Shown here piece by piece: positions 55,630-64,000 of a DNA stretch of 64,000 nt. Source of the DNA: Prado023 sp963736425 (GTDB lineage: Bacteria; Actinomycetota; Actinomycetes; S36-B12; CAIYMF01); assembly GCA_963736425.1 (NCBI GenBank), contig CAVTOX010000003.1:145655-209654 (forward strand). Direction: 5' to 3'. Under the pieces are notes generated by a model. It saw only the letters and a program-made list of their open reading frames with translations, did no database searches and was not told the origin of the DNA. Position numbers and translations under genes: made by a program. The number at the start of each line of letters is the position of its first letter. Position 1 is the first letter of the stretch.

Positions 55630-57266
55630 CCGGCGGTCCGCCGCGCGAGGGCCGCGGCGATCAGCCCCACGAACAGCGGATGCCCACGCGTGGGCCGGGA
55701 CCGGAACTCCGGGTGCGCCTGGGTGCCCACGTAGTACGGATGCACCTCCCGAGGGAGCTCGACGAACTCCACGAGGTGGCCATCCGGGGAGGTCCCCGAG
55801 AACACCAGGCCCGCTTCGGCCAGTTGCGCGCGGTAGGCGTTGTTGACCTCGTAGCGGTGCCGGTGTCGCTCGTCGACGTGTGTCGTCCCGTAGGCCTGCG
55901 CCACGACGCTGCCCTCCGTCAGGACCGCCGGGTAGAGGCCCAGGCGCATCGTGCCGCCCATGTCGCGCTCGCCGCTGACGACGTCGAGCTGGTCGGCCAT
56001 GGTGGCCACGACCGGGTCGGGGGTCTTCTCGTCGAACTCCAGCGAGTTCGCCTCGGGCAGCCCAGCCAGGCTTCGGGCCGCCTCGATCACCATGCACTGC
56101 AGGCCCAGGCACAGGCCCAGGGTCGGCGTTCCGGACTCGCGGGCCCAGGTCAGCGCCCCGAGCTTGCCCTCGATCCCGCGGACGCCGAACCCCCCGGGGA
56201 CGCACACGGCGTCCACCCCGCCGAGGGCCTTCTGCGCACCGGCCGGCGTGGAGCAGTCATCGGAGGCGACCCAGCGGATGTTGACCCGCGAGTCGTTGGC
56301 GAAGCCGCCTGCGCGCAGCGCCTCGGTCACCGACAGGTAGGCGTCGGGGAGGTCGACGTACTTGCCGACCAGGGCAACCGTGACCTCGTGGGCCGGGGAG
56401 TGCACCCGCCGCAGCAGCTCGCCCCACTTGGTCCAGTCCACGTCGCGGAAGGGCAGCCCCAGGCGGCGCACCACGTAGGCGTCGAGGCCCTCGGTGTGCA
56501 GCACCTTGGGGATGTCGTAGATCGAGGGCGCGTCGACCGCGGCCACCACGGCCTCGTCATCGACGTCGCACATCAGCGAGACCTTGCGCTTGATCCCGTC
56601 GGGAACGGGCCGGTCGGCGCGCAGCACGATGGCGTCGGGCTGGAGACCGATGGAGCGAAGTGCGGCCACGGAGTGCTGGGTCGGCTTCGTCTTGAGCTCG
56701 CCAGAGGGCCCGATGTAGGGCAGTAGGGAGACGTGCAGGACGAAGGTGTTGTCCCGGCCCAACTCGTGGCGGATCTGGCGCACGGACTCGAGGAACGGCA
56801 GGCTCTCGATGTCGCCGACGGTGCCACCGACCTCGGTGATGACCACGTCGACCCCGGGCTCGCCCATCTCCAGGATGCGCCGCTTGATCTCATTGGTGAT
56901 GTGCGGGATCACCTGCACCGTGTCGCCGAGGTACTCCCCGCGGCGCTCCTTGGCGATGACCGTGGAGTACACCTGCCCGGTGGTGACGTTCGCGGAGCCG
57001 TGCAGATCGGTGTCGAGGAACCGCTCGTAGTGCCCGACGTCGAGGTCGGTCTCGGCACCGTCGTCGGTGACGAACACCTCCCCGTGCTGGAACGGGTTCA
57101 TCGTCCCGGGATCCACGTTGAGGTAGGGATCCAGCTTCTGCATCGTCACCCGCAGGCCGCGGGCCTTCAGCAGGCTGCCCAGCGAGGAGGCCGTCAGGCC
57201 CTTCCCGAGGGAGGAGGCGACGCCTCCGGTCACGAACACATGCTTGGTCGTCTGCGGCGCACCCAT
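55626..57266 (-). CDS. pyrG: CTP synthase
   Basis: PyrG makes CTP from UTP, ATP and glutamine. The 546-residue protein has the synthase domain (FVTGGVASSLGKGLTASSLG, KLDPYLNVDPGTMNPFQHGE, DDGAETDLDVGHYERF) and the class I glutaminase domain with the nucleophile in GLCLGLQCMVIEAAR and the terminal HPEFRSRPTRGHPLFVG. The length is normal. It is preceded by recN after 38 bases. Confidence 0.97.
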   Translation of the reverse strand: MGAPQTTKHVFVTGGVASSLGKGLTASSLGSLLKARGLRVTMQKLDPYLNVDPGTMNPFQHGEVFVTDDGAETDLDVGHYERFLDTDLHGSANVTTGQVYSTVIAKERRGEYLGDTVQVIPHITNEIKRRILEMGEPGVDVVITEVGGTVGDIESLPFLESVRQIRHELGRDNTFVLHVSLLPYIGPSGELKTKPTQHSVAALRSIGLQPDAIVLRADRPVPDGIKRKVSLMCDVDDEAVVAAVDAPSIYDIPKVLHTEGLDAYVVRRLGLPFRDVDWTKWGELLRRVHSPAHEVTVALVGKYVDLPDAYLSVTEALRAGGFANDSRVNIRWVASDDCSTPAGAQKALGGVDAVCVPGGFGVRGIEGKLGALTWARESGTPTLGLCLGLQCMVIEAARSLAGLPEANSLEFDEKTPDPVVATMADQLDVVSGERDMGGTMRLGLYPAVLTEGSVVAQAYGTTHVDERHRHRYEVNNAYRAQLAEAGLVFSGTSPDGHLVEFVELPREVHPYYVGTQAHPEFRSRPTRGHPLFVGLIAAALARRTAG

Positions 57267-57304
57267 GGGCCACCAGACTATCTCGCCCGGACCGCCGCTC
57301 GGGC

Positions 57305-59065
57305 CTATCCGCGCCGCGACGCGCTGTGGGCGAGTTCCAGCAGCTCGCTGGCGTGCGCACCGGCCGCCTCCGAGTCGGCCAGCCCGGCGAGCATCCGCGA
57401 CAGCTCGCGGACCCGCTGCTCCCCCTCGACCACCTGGACCGACGACTCGGTGACCGACCCGTCGGAGCCCTTCGTCACGACCAGCTGCCGGTCGGCGAAG
57501 GCGGCAACCTGTGCCAGGTGCGTCACGACGATCACCTGGGTCCGGGTGCTCAGCTCCTGCAGCCGCCGGCCCACCTCGATCGCCGCCGCGCCGCCGACTC
57601 CGGCATCGACCTCGTCGAAGACCATCGTCGGCACCGGGTCGGCGCCGGCCAGGACGACCTGGACAGCGAGCATCACCCGGGAGAGCTCACCCCCGGACGC
57701 CGCCTGCGCGATCGGCCTCAGCGGTGCGCCGGGGTTGGCCGCGAGCATCAGCACGACGTCGTCGACGCCCGTGGCGCGGAAGGCGACCGGGCCGAGTGGG
57801 GTCGGCTGACTGCCCGGATCCCCACCCACGGCCGGCAGCACCAACCCGTCGGGATCCGGGGTCGTCGTGACCGCGAACGCCACGCGGGCTCGGGGCATCG
57901 CCAGGGCAGCCAACTCCGAGCCGACCTCCGCTGAGAAGCGGTCCGCGGCCGACCGGCGCGCGGCGCTCAGCTCGGCGCACAGGCCTGCAGCCCGGACGCG
58001 AAGCTCCTGACCCTGTGCCTCGAGCGCCTCGATGCGGTCATCGGCGCCTGCCAGCTGGGCCACGCGGGCCGCTGAGTTGGCCGACCACTCGAGCACCTCG
58101 GCGATGCTGGAGCCGTACTTGCGGGTCAACCGCGAGAGGTCCGCACGCCGGTCCTGGATCGTGGCCAGCCGGCGGGGATCAGCATCGATGTCGTCGGCAT
58201 ACTGCGACAGGTCCGCGGCGACGTCCCCGAGCTGTGCCATTGCCGAGCGGATCGCCGCAGCGGGCGCCGCGAGGTCGGGGTCGTGTGCGGCCGCGGACTC
58301 AAGGGCACGTCGGGCGGCGCTCAGGAGCCCCATCGCATCGGCGGAACCGTCGAGGTCGGCATCGGAGGTGATCGCCTCGCGGGCGGTCCGCGCCGCCCCC
58401 ACGAGGTCATCGGCGTTCGCGAGGCGCTCAGCCTCGGCGGCCAGAAGCAGGTCCTCGTCGGGCTGCGGGTCGATCCCCGCGATCTCAGCCAGGGAGAACT
58501 CGAGCACATCGAGCTCCCGGGCGCGCTCCCGTTCGGTCGTGCGCAAGTCCCCGAGCTCGCGGTCGAGGCTGCGCAGCTCGGAATGCAGATGCCCCACCCG
58601 CCGGGCCAGCTCCTGCGTGCCCTCGCCGGCGAACGCATCGAGCAGTGCCAGCGCGCGGCCGCCGATGCGGGTCTGGTCGTGCTGGCCGTGGATGACCAGC
58701 AGTTGGCCGACCACATCCGCGAGCACGGCTGTCGGCACCCCCCGACCCCCGAGCACGCTGCGCCCGCGGGTGGCGATGATCCGGGCGGCCGTGAGCCCCT
58801 CGTCGTCGACGACCCCGCCGGCCTCGGTCACGATCTCGCCGATCGCGTCCTCGGGTGCGTCGAACCAGCCCTCGACCGCCGCCTGGGACTCGCCGACCCG
58901 CACCAGCCCGGCGTCGGCACGACCGCCGGTGAGCAGGCCGAGCCCGCTGACGACCATGGTCTTGCCCGCCCCGGTCTCCCCGGTGACGGCCGTGAACCCG
59001 GGGGCGAACCTGCAGGTGGCCTCCGCGATGACGCCGAGCCCGGTGATCCGCAGCTCGTGGATCAC
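57305..59065 (-). CDS. recN: DNA repair protein RecN
   Basis: RecN is an SMC-like ATPase in recombination repair of double-strand breaks. The 586-residue protein starts at a GTG (VIHELRITGLGVIAEA) that overlaps the nadK stop (GTGA). The Walker A is VTGETGAGKTMVVSGLGL; a coiled-coil middle follows. The signature is AASGGELSRVMLAVQVVL, Walker B is TMVFDEVDAGVGG, and the H-loop is VVTHLAQVAAFAD. Confidence 0.96.
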   Translation of the reverse strand: MIHELRITGLGVIAEATCRFAPGFTAVTGETGAGKTMVVSGLGLLTGGRADAGLVRVGESQAAVEGWFDAPEDAIGEIVTEAGGVVDDEGLTAARIIATRGRSVLGGRGVPTAVLADVVGQLLVIHGQHDQTRIGGRALALLDAFAGEGTQELARRVGHLHSELRSLDRELGDLRTTERERARELDVLEFSLAEIAGIDPQPDEDLLLAAEAERLANADDLVGAARTAREAITSDADLDGSADAMGLLSAARRALESAAAHDPDLAAPAAAIRSAMAQLGDVAADLSQYADDIDADPRRLATIQDRRADLSRLTRKYGSSIAEVLEWSANSAARVAQLAGADDRIEALEAQGQELRVRAAGLCAELSAARRSAADRFSAEVGSELAALAMPRARVAFAVTTTPDPDGLVLPAVGGDPGSQPTPLGPVAFRATGVDDVVLMLAANPGAPLRPIAQAASGGELSRVMLAVQVVLAGADPVPTMVFDEVDAGVGGAAAIEVGRRLQELSTRTQVIVVTHLAQVAAFADRQLVVTKGSDGSVTESSVQVVEGEQRVRELSRMLAGLADSEAAGAHASELLELAHSASRRG

Positions 59066-59968
59066 GGACGCTCCGTCGGGGTCCCGCGCCAACCCTGGAT
59101 CGGCAGCGCGAACTTGGCGACCAGCCGGTCGGTGAAGGGCGCATCGCGAAGACGTGCGAAGGACACGGGCTCGGGGTGCCGGCTGACCTCGATGCGCGCG
59201 TTGTGCGGCAACGGGAACGATCTGCGTCCATCGGCCCAGAGCACGCCCTGCTTCTCCGGGGCGACGCTCTCGATCACGATGCGGGTGGTCGGCGCTGTGA
59301 CCAGGGGCCGAGCGAACAGCGCGTGCGCGCTCAGCGGCACCAGCAGCAGGGCCTCGACCTCGGGCCAGACGATCGGGCCTCCCGCGGAGAACGAGTACGC
59401 CGTGGAGCCGGTGGGGGTGGCGCACACGACGCCGTCGCACAGCCAGCGCGACAACGGCCGTCCGTCGACCTCGACCATCAGGTCCAGCATCCGGTCCTCG
59501 GGAGCCTTCTCGATGGAGACCTCGTTGAGTGCCCAGGTGTGCACCACCTCGACACCCTTGTCGAGGATCCGCGCGTCGACGGTCATGCGCTGCTCGACGC
59601 GGTAGTCACGGCGCGACGACGGCCTGCACGACCTCCTGCAGGTCCTCGCGCTCCAGCTCGGCCAGGAAGCCGACGTGCCCGAGGTTCACGCCCAGGAGCG
59701 GGACGCCCGTGCCGCGAGCGCGCTCAGCACCGCGCAGGACTGTCCCGTCGCCGCCGAGCACGACGACCAGCTCGCATCCGGTTGCCGCGGCACCCTCGGG
59801 CATGGAGTCGACCGGGACCACGCCGGGCACGGCCAGCACCTCGCACTCGTCACGGGTGGCGGCCACCCCCATGCCCTGGCCGAGCAGCGCCTCAGCGGTC
59901 GCACGGGCTGCAGTGACGGCCTCCTGGCGTCGCGTGTTCGTGACCAGCAGGATCCTTCGATCGATCAT
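59062..59968 (-). CDS. nadK: NAD kinase, frameshifted at 59610-59611
   Basis: NadK phosphorylates NAD to NADP. The ATG at 59968 has GGAGGAG upstream and begins MIDRRILLVTNTRRQEA. The ATP-binding GGDG motif is in LVVVLGGDGTVLRGAERA and the next conserved segment is LGVNLGHVGFLAELE. The frame breaks after LQEVVQAVVA: removing one base of the GG at 59610-59611 joins RDYRVEQRMTVDARI. The rest includes NEVSIEKAPEDRML, CDGVVCATPTGSTAYSFSAG and HALFARPLV. The corrected length is about 301 residues. It is a core gene, so decay is unlikely. Confidence 0.93.
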
Positions 59969-59997
59969 GGCGGCATTCTCCTCCGGAGCGGGCCCGG

Positions 59998-60801
59998 TCA
60001 CTGCGGACCCTCCTGCACTGCGCGGCGGACCTCCACCTGAACGGGTGGACCCGCATCAGCCCGCAGGTGAAGAAAGTACTCGACGTTGCCGCTGGGACCC
60101 GGTAGCGGGCTGGCCACCACCCCGGCAGTCCCGAGTCCGACGGCCCATGCAGACCGCGCCACCTCCAGGACTGCGGACTCGCGCAGCTCGGGCTCACGGA
60201 CGACGCCGCCACTGCCGAGGGCCTCCCGGCCCACCTCGAACTGGGGCTTGACCATCAGCAGCAGGTCGGCGCCGTCGGCCACGAGCCCGGCGAACACCCC
60301 GAGGACCAGCCGCAGCGAGATGAACGAGAGGTCGGCCACGACCAGGTCCGGGCGGCGAGGCAGGTCCTGCACCGTCAGCCCGCGGATGTTGGTCCGGTCC
60401 ATCACCGTGACACGCTCATCACTGCGCAGGGACCAGGCCAGCTGCCCGTAGCCGACATCGACGGCCACCACGTGGGCCGCACCGCGGCGCAGCAGCACGT
60501 CCGTGAAGCCGCCCGTCGACGCCCCGGCGTCGAGCACCCAACGCCCGGCGACCATGCGCCCCGACGGATCGAACCTGTCCAGCGCACCGATCAGCTTGTG
60601 GGCTCCTCGGGAGACGTAGTCGGGACCAGTCGCGGCCTCCACGACGACGAGCGCAGCGGCCTCCTCGACCTGCGTCGCGGACTTGGTCGCCGTCGCGCCG
60701 GCTACGCGGACCCGACCGTCGGCCACGAGGTGCTGCGCGTGCTCGCGGGACCTGGCCAGGCCGCGGCGGACCAGCTCGGCATCGAGCCGCCGTCGGGCCA
60801 T
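59998..60801 (-). CDS. tlyA: TlyA family rRNA methyltransferase/hemolysin homologue
   Basis: TlyA 2'-O-methylates 16S and 23S rRNA in mycobacteria and influences capreomycin sensitivity. The 267-residue protein has an S4 domain (RRLDAELVRRGLARSREHAQ) and an FtsJ-like methyltransferase domain: YVSRGAHKLIGALDRF, VLDAGASTGGFTDVLL, VVAVDVGYGQLAW, VVADLSFISLRLVLG and LLMVKPQFEVGRE. The tlyA-nadK-recN order is typical of actinobacteria. Confidence 0.95.
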   Translation of the reverse strand: MARRRLDAELVRRGLARSREHAQHLVADGRVRVAGATATKSATQVEEAAALVVVEAATGPDYVSRGAHKLIGALDRFDPSGRMVAGRWVLDAGASTGGFTDVLLRRGAAHVVAVDVGYGQLAWSLRSDERVTVMDRTNIRGLTVQDLPRRPDLVVADLSFISLRLVLGVFAGLVADGADLLLMVKPQFEVGREALGSGGVVREPELRESAVLEVARSAWAVGLGTAGVVASPLPGPSGNVEYFLHLRADAGPPVQVEVRRAVQEGPQ

Positions 60802-60806
60802 GCGGG

Positions 60807-61139
60807 CTACGCCTGGCTGTCGGGATCGGCCAGGACGCCGGCCAGTCGGCGGTGGATGTCGGCGTACACCTCGACCTGCTCGGTCAACGGGAGGTCGTCG
60901 ATCTCAGCCAGCCGCGACAGTGCGTCATCGACCCTCGGGTCGGCGCTGCTGGGGGTGGGGGGTGCGTCTCCGGACGCCTGGACGGCCTGCTCGGCATCGG
61001 ACCACTCGGCGTCGACCTGCTCGATCTCGGTCCGCTCGATCTCGGTCCGCTCAGCGCCCGAGAGCTCAGCTTCAACCGCTGCGATCCGGGCATGCTCGAC
61101 CAACTGGGCCGGCTCGGCCGGCTGCGCGGCCTCGCTCAC
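60807..61139 (-). CDS. Small hypothetical acidic protein with an ERTEI repeat
   Basis: A 110-residue protein, rich in Glu and Ala, beginning at a GTG (SEAAQPAEPAQLVEHARI) that overlaps the previous stop (GTGA). An internal 15-base tandem duplication at about 61017-61050 yields ERTEIERTEIE. The C-terminus (VDDALSRLAEIDDLPLTEQV ... ADIHRRLAGVL) resembles a short helical segment often found before tlyA in actinobacteria. Function unknown. tlyA follows after five bases, so it is probably in the same operon. Confidence 0.75.
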   Translation of the reverse strand: MSEAAQPAEPAQLVEHARIAAVEAELSGAERTEIERTEIEQVDAEWSDAEQAVQASGDAPPTPSSADPRVDDALSRLAEIDDLPLTEQVEVYADIHRRLAGVLADPDSQA

Positions 61140-61463
61140 CGCTCGCCCCGCAGGTCGGCGATGTGGCGCTCGAGGCGCTGGACCTGCTGGCGCAGGGCAC
61201 GCACCTCTGCCTCCGATACGAGGCCAAGTCGCTGCGACCACTCGGTCGAACTCCGCCTGCGCATGGCCGACGAGGGCCTTGGGCACGCGGGCAACGGATT
61301 CGATGAGGCTGGCGTGAGGCTCAGCCTGGTCGCCGACCTGCTCGGGCTGGCCCCAGGTGGTCACCCAGTGAGCACTGGAGTGCGCTGCCCCCACCACCCG
61401 GTTGGTCGTTGCCTGGGCGCTGCCCATGCCGATTGCCGTGTAGTCCCTGACGATGTCGATCAC
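61136..61463 (-). CDS. Small coiled-coil protein, possibly phasin- or PhaF-like, frameshifted
   Basis: About 108 residues after correction. The GTG at 61463 follows GGAAGGGG and gives VIDIVRDYTAIGMGSAQATT. The frame is broken near 61244: with one base less it reads AEFDEWSQRLGLVSEAEV and ends ALRQQVQRLERHIADLRGER at the TGA at 61136-61138. The C-terminal heptad pattern predicts a coiled coil. Similar small proteins precede tlyA in many actinobacteria. Their role is unknown. Resemblance to granule-associated proteins is weak. Confidence 0.7.
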
Positions 61464-61506
61464 TGCGGCCCCTTCCCTGCCAGCAGGGTACCGCCCGCCG
61501 CCTGGA

Positions 61507-62607
61507 TCACCCGGCCGCGGCATGCATGTGCGCCGGCCCGGCGATCGCCCTGCCGGCGTCGGCGATCGCCCACGCGGCCGCCACAACTGCGCGCACCGTA
61601 TCGAGATCGATGACGTCCTGGGCGTGGTCCACGTCGCGGCCGACAACCCTCAGTCGCTCTGGTAGCCACCACAGGTCCCTGGTGGCATCAGTTCCGCCTC
61701 CACGCGGCTCGGCGCCCACTCGCGCTCGCACTGCCCCCGGGTCGGGCATGCCAGTGGGGATCCGCACAGCCGCACGGCCGCACCGGGCCTCGACCGCGCC
61801 TGCGCCTGCGCCTGCGCTCCATTGGACCTCGACCGGGGGTGCGGGCGCGAGGAGCGCTCTCAGGTCATGGCCCAGGTAGGTGGGGCGATGCTGTGGCGGC
61901 GCATCGACGAGGTCCTGCCAGTCGGTGACTCCAGTGAGCACGAGCAACGAGGGGATCCCGGACCGGTTCGCCCCCTCGATGTCGGTGTCGAGGCGATCCC
62001 CCACCACGATCGGACGCACCGCGCCCGATCGCTGCACCGACTCGAGCATCAGCGGTGGCTCGGGCTTGCCGGCCACGAGCGGCTCGGCACCTGTGGCGTG
62101 CCGAAGCGCTGCGACCATCGATCCGTTGCCCAGGACGCGACCACGCGGACTCGGGATGGTGCGGTCCAGGTTGGTGGCGACCCAGAGCAGTCCGCGCCCG
62201 ATCGCCAGCGATCCCTCAGCGAGCTGCCGCCAGCCGACGTCCGGGCCGTAGCCCTGAATCATGGCAACGGCCGCGTCGTCGACCGACTCAACCGGCACCA
62301 ACCCGCGCTCACGAAGCGCAGCGCTGACCCCCGGCCCACCGATCACGAGTACGTGCGAGCCGAGGGGCAGCCGCTCGGCGAGCATCCGCGCACCCGCCTG
62401 AGCCGAGGTCACCACGTCCGACGGCTCCGCCCGCACACCCAGGGCCACGAGGTGCGCAGCGACGGCAGCCGGCGTCCGTGAAGCATTGTTCGTGACGAAC
62501 GCCGAGCGCGTGCCGTGCAGATCGAGGGCGGCATCCAGCGTCTCAGCCGCATGTGCCACGGCCGCAGCGCCGACATACACGACGCCGTCGAGGTCGAGCA
62601 GTGCCAC
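61507..62607 (-). CDS. HAD-superfamily phosphatase (class IIA, NagD-like)
   Basis: A HAD-IIA hydrolase of about 366 residues. The nucleophile motif is ALLDLDGVVYVG, motif II FVTNNASRT, motif III lysine in VAGKPEPPLML, and motif IV VVGDRLDTDIEGANRSG. The cap lies between motifs II and III. It resembles actinobacterial phosphoglycolate/glycerol-phosphate phosphatases near tlyA; the substrate is unproven. The C-terminal 100 residues extend beyond the HAD core. The GTG start at 62607 is close to the nucleophile, and in-frame codons continue upstream (LAAAHDVALL), so the true start may be further up. Confidence 0.87.
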   Translation of the reverse strand: MALLDLDGVVYVGAAAVAHAAETLDAALDLHGTRSAFVTNNASRTPAAVAAHLVALGVRAEPSDVVTSAQAGARMLAERLPLGSHVLVIGGPGVSAALRERGLVPVESVDDAAVAMIQGYGPDVGWRQLAEGSLAIGRGLLWVATNLDRTIPSPRGRVLGNGSMVAALRHATGAEPLVAGKPEPPLMLESVQRSGAVRPIVVGDRLDTDIEGANRSGIPSLLVLTGVTDWQDLVDAPPQHRPTYLGHDLRALLAPAPPVEVQWSAGAGAGAVEARCGRAAVRIPTGMPDPGAVRARVGAEPRGGGTDATRDLWWLPERLRVVGRDVDHAQDVIDLDTVRAVVAAAWAIADAGRAIAGPAHMHAAAG

Positions 62608-62669
62608 ATCGTGGGCTGCAGCGAGGCAAGGAGGAACCGAAGCCGCCCATCGCGGTGCGGTCCGCCACC

Positions 62670-62751
62670 GTCAACGGCTGCGAGCCAGGGTCCGACTCAC
62701 CCCACCGTCGGTCCACCACGTCAACGGCGGCGAGCCGGGGTACGGCTCACC
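62670..62751. repeat. Two 32-bp direct repeats 50 bp apart over the end of the TPR gene
   Basis: Copies at 62670-62701 and 62720-62751 match at 28 of 32 positions. On the minus strand each encodes VSRTxARxR followed by TGA, so the second copy is the real end of the TPR gene and the first is a duplicate downstream. Confidence 0.7.
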
Positions 62752-64000
62752 GCCCATCGACTGTCCTCGCCCGACTGCCACTGGATCGCCTGACCACGCC
62801 GCGGGCCCTCGGCCAGATCGGCACCACGAGCCACCTCCGCCCCTCCCCCGACTGCGACCCTCGCCACGTCGTCTGGCTCCACCACCTCCTCGAGCTCGTC
62901 GAAGGTGATCCCGTCCAGCTCGCTGACCCGCTCGTCGGCGTCCGTGGACCCCTCCGGATCGACCTCCGCCGCCCGCACGAACCACTCCCGGGCCTCCCGC
63001 ACGCGGCCCACCTCGAGCAGCGCGTCGGCGTAGGCGTACCGCAATCGGGCCAGCCACTCCCCCTGGGCACGTGATTTCAGGGCCGGGACCTGCAATGTCA
63101 GCACTGCAGCCTCCGGCTGCCCGAGGTCACGCCGGGCGCCGGCAGCCACGATGAGCAGCTCGACCTTCCCGGATCGATCCAGCGTGCTTGCCTCCGGCGA
63201 CGACGCCAGGGCGAGCGCCCGCTCGGGACGCCCCAGCCCCCGTTCACAGTCGGCGATCATCGGCAGGTAGTCCGAGGATCCAGAGATCCGGGAGGCGGCC
63301 TTCAACTCGGTGAGGGCCGTCCCGTAATCCCCTGCGGTGTACGCCGCGACGCCCACGGCCTCACGCACGATGGCAACCCGACCCGCTCGCCGCGATGCGG
63401 CCCTGGTGTGCGCAAGGGCACGTTCAGGGTCGTCGGCCAGGAACCGGGCAGCCGCTGCGAGATGCAGAGCAACAATCTCGGCCAGCCCGTCGGGCAGCGT
63501 GCGCAGCGAGTTCAGCGTCACGCGATCCAACTCGGAGACATCAACGCCCTCGGGAAGTTGGGGGTCCCTGACCCCTGAGTCACGGGGAGCCGGCCGCGAA
63601 TCGGGCCGCGAACCGCGCGACGCACTCTGACCACTCGGACCAGCGCCGCGCGCCCGATCCACGCCGCCACGACCAGTCGACCCACCGGCGCGTGAGTCCT
63701 CCGGTGACCGACTTGACCGATCACCCGAAGCCGAGCGATTTGAGCCGCTCCTTGAAGGCGTCCGATCGCCGCCGGCACGATCCGCTGCACCACGCGAATC
63801 AGCAGGCCTCGACGACCGCGGCGCCCTGGAGCCTCCTCCAGAGTCGCCGGACCCTGACGACGATGCTCTGTCCAACCTCGGAGCTCGGACCTGCTCGCCA
63901 GCACGGCCGCGGCCGCTTCCCCCGTCGCCTGCTCGTGAGCCGGAGCCGGCGGCCCCCGACGAGCGTGACGAGCCGGAGGACGTCTTCCCACCACCACCAG
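62721..64000 (-). CDS. Tetratricopeptide-repeat protein with a long disordered N-terminus, 5' end cut by window edge
   Basis: The frame is open to the right edge, so the start is outside. The visible N-terminal part (about 130 residues) is almost wholly Ser, Gly, Arg and Asp and should be disordered. The C-terminal part has TPR-like helices: LHLAAAARFLADDPERALAH, VAAYTAGDYGTALTELKAA, CERGLGRPERALALA and YADALLEVGRVREAREWF. A final acidic stretch (FDELEEVVEPDDVARVA) precedes a basic tail. Such proteins sit upstream of the HAD-tlyA-nadK-recN group in many actinobacteria; function is unknown. Its start is not visible and its 113-base gap to the HAD gene holds the direct repeats. Confidence 0.8.
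   Translation of the reverse strand, partial: GGGGKTSSGSSRSSGAAGSGSRAGDGGSGRGRAGEQVRAPRLDRASSSGSGDSGGGSRAPRSSRPADSRGAADRAGGDRTPSRSGSNRSASGDRSSRSPEDSRAGGSTGRGGVDRARGAGPSGQSASRGSRPDSRPAPRDSGVRDPQLPEGVDVSELDRVTLNSLRTLPDGLAEIVALHLAAAARFLADDPERALAHTRAASRRAGRVAIVREAVGVAAYTAGDYGTALTELKAASRISGSSDYLPMIADCERGLGRPERALALASSPEASTLDRSGKVELLIVAAGARRDLGQPEAAVLTLQVPALKSRAQGEWLARLRYAYADALLEVGRVREAREWFVRAAEVDPEGSTDADERVSELDGITFDELEEVVEPDDVARVAVGGGAEVARGADLAEGPRRGQAIQWQSGEDSRWAVSRTPARRR

Noticed and set aside
59606..59616. Programmed frameshift in nadK and similar breaks in sbcD, bkdC and others
   Set aside because: The breaks lack a shared slippery heptamer with a downstream structure, differ between genes, and fit simple miscounted bases.

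Overview
This 64 kb window comes from the chromosome of a GC-rich actinobacterium (Actinomycetota). The evidence is the very high GC content, frequent GTG/TTG starts with overlapping stop/start codons (GTGA, ATGA), a Ku/LigD end-joining set, and the typical actinobacterial gene order tlyA-nadK-recN / pyrG-nudix / ald-xerD / parA-scpA-scpB-rluB / aroH-tyrA / cmk-der. No lineage below class can be named from the sequence alone. There is one tRNA (Pro-GGG) and no rRNA, CRISPR array, transposase or prophage. XerD is the housekeeping recombinase.

Layout. 1-1275: etfBA, left-truncated, facing away from a GT4 glycosyltransferase with a CPBP-type membrane protease and a DUF3467 protein. 4038-7585: branched-chain 2-oxoacid dehydrogenase genes E1alpha, E1beta, E2, then a lysophospholipid acyltransferase and an alpha/beta hydrolase. 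9664-18012: a DNA-repair island with SbcCD, an AlkZ-like winged-helix glycosylase candidate, separate LigD polymerase and ligase genes, and divergent Ku. 18045-25423: mixed metabolism and regulation, including a sigma factor fused to its own zinc-finger anti-sigma domain, a TetR-type regulator with an extra AlpA-like DNA-binding domain, and a fused PxpA-PxpB 5-oxoprolinase gene beside pxpC. 25627-38884: a cyclic-di-GMP and cell-surface locus. Two sister PAS-GGDEF proteins and one membrane GGDEF-EAL protein bracket three translationally coupled secreted-protein genes (SipW-type signal segments, a beta-roll repeat, tandem Ig-like repeats), followed by a secreted SH3/peptidase-like protein. 39038-43666: epimerase/reductase, YaaA, an ECF42-type sigma factor with its DGPF partner, tRNA-Pro, CoA-binding protein. 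43692-64000: core genes on the minus strand (der, cmk, tyrA, aroH, rluB, scpB, scpA, parA, xerD, ald, nudix, pyrG, recN, nadK, tlyA), a HAD phosphatase and a TPR protein cut by the right edge; an SDR gene is on the plus strand.

How the genes work together. EtfBA is the electron acceptor for acyl-CoA dehydrogenases that act downstream of the branched-chain 2-oxoacid dehydrogenase. The repair island could handle ends and crosslinks. ParA with ScpAB organises and segregates the chromosome. The c-di-GMP enzymes are well placed to control the neighbouring surface proteins, which is the best candidate here for an undescribed system.

Sequence quality. About a dozen conserved genes outside the surface locus are broken by a single-base shift, nearly always one extra base in a short G/C run, and the surface-protein genes at 30349-35725 carry many more. 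Reading frames on both sides of each break remain well conserved, so uncorrected long-read indels are the likeliest cause. These genes are annotated as frameshifted CDS rather than as decayed pseudogenes.
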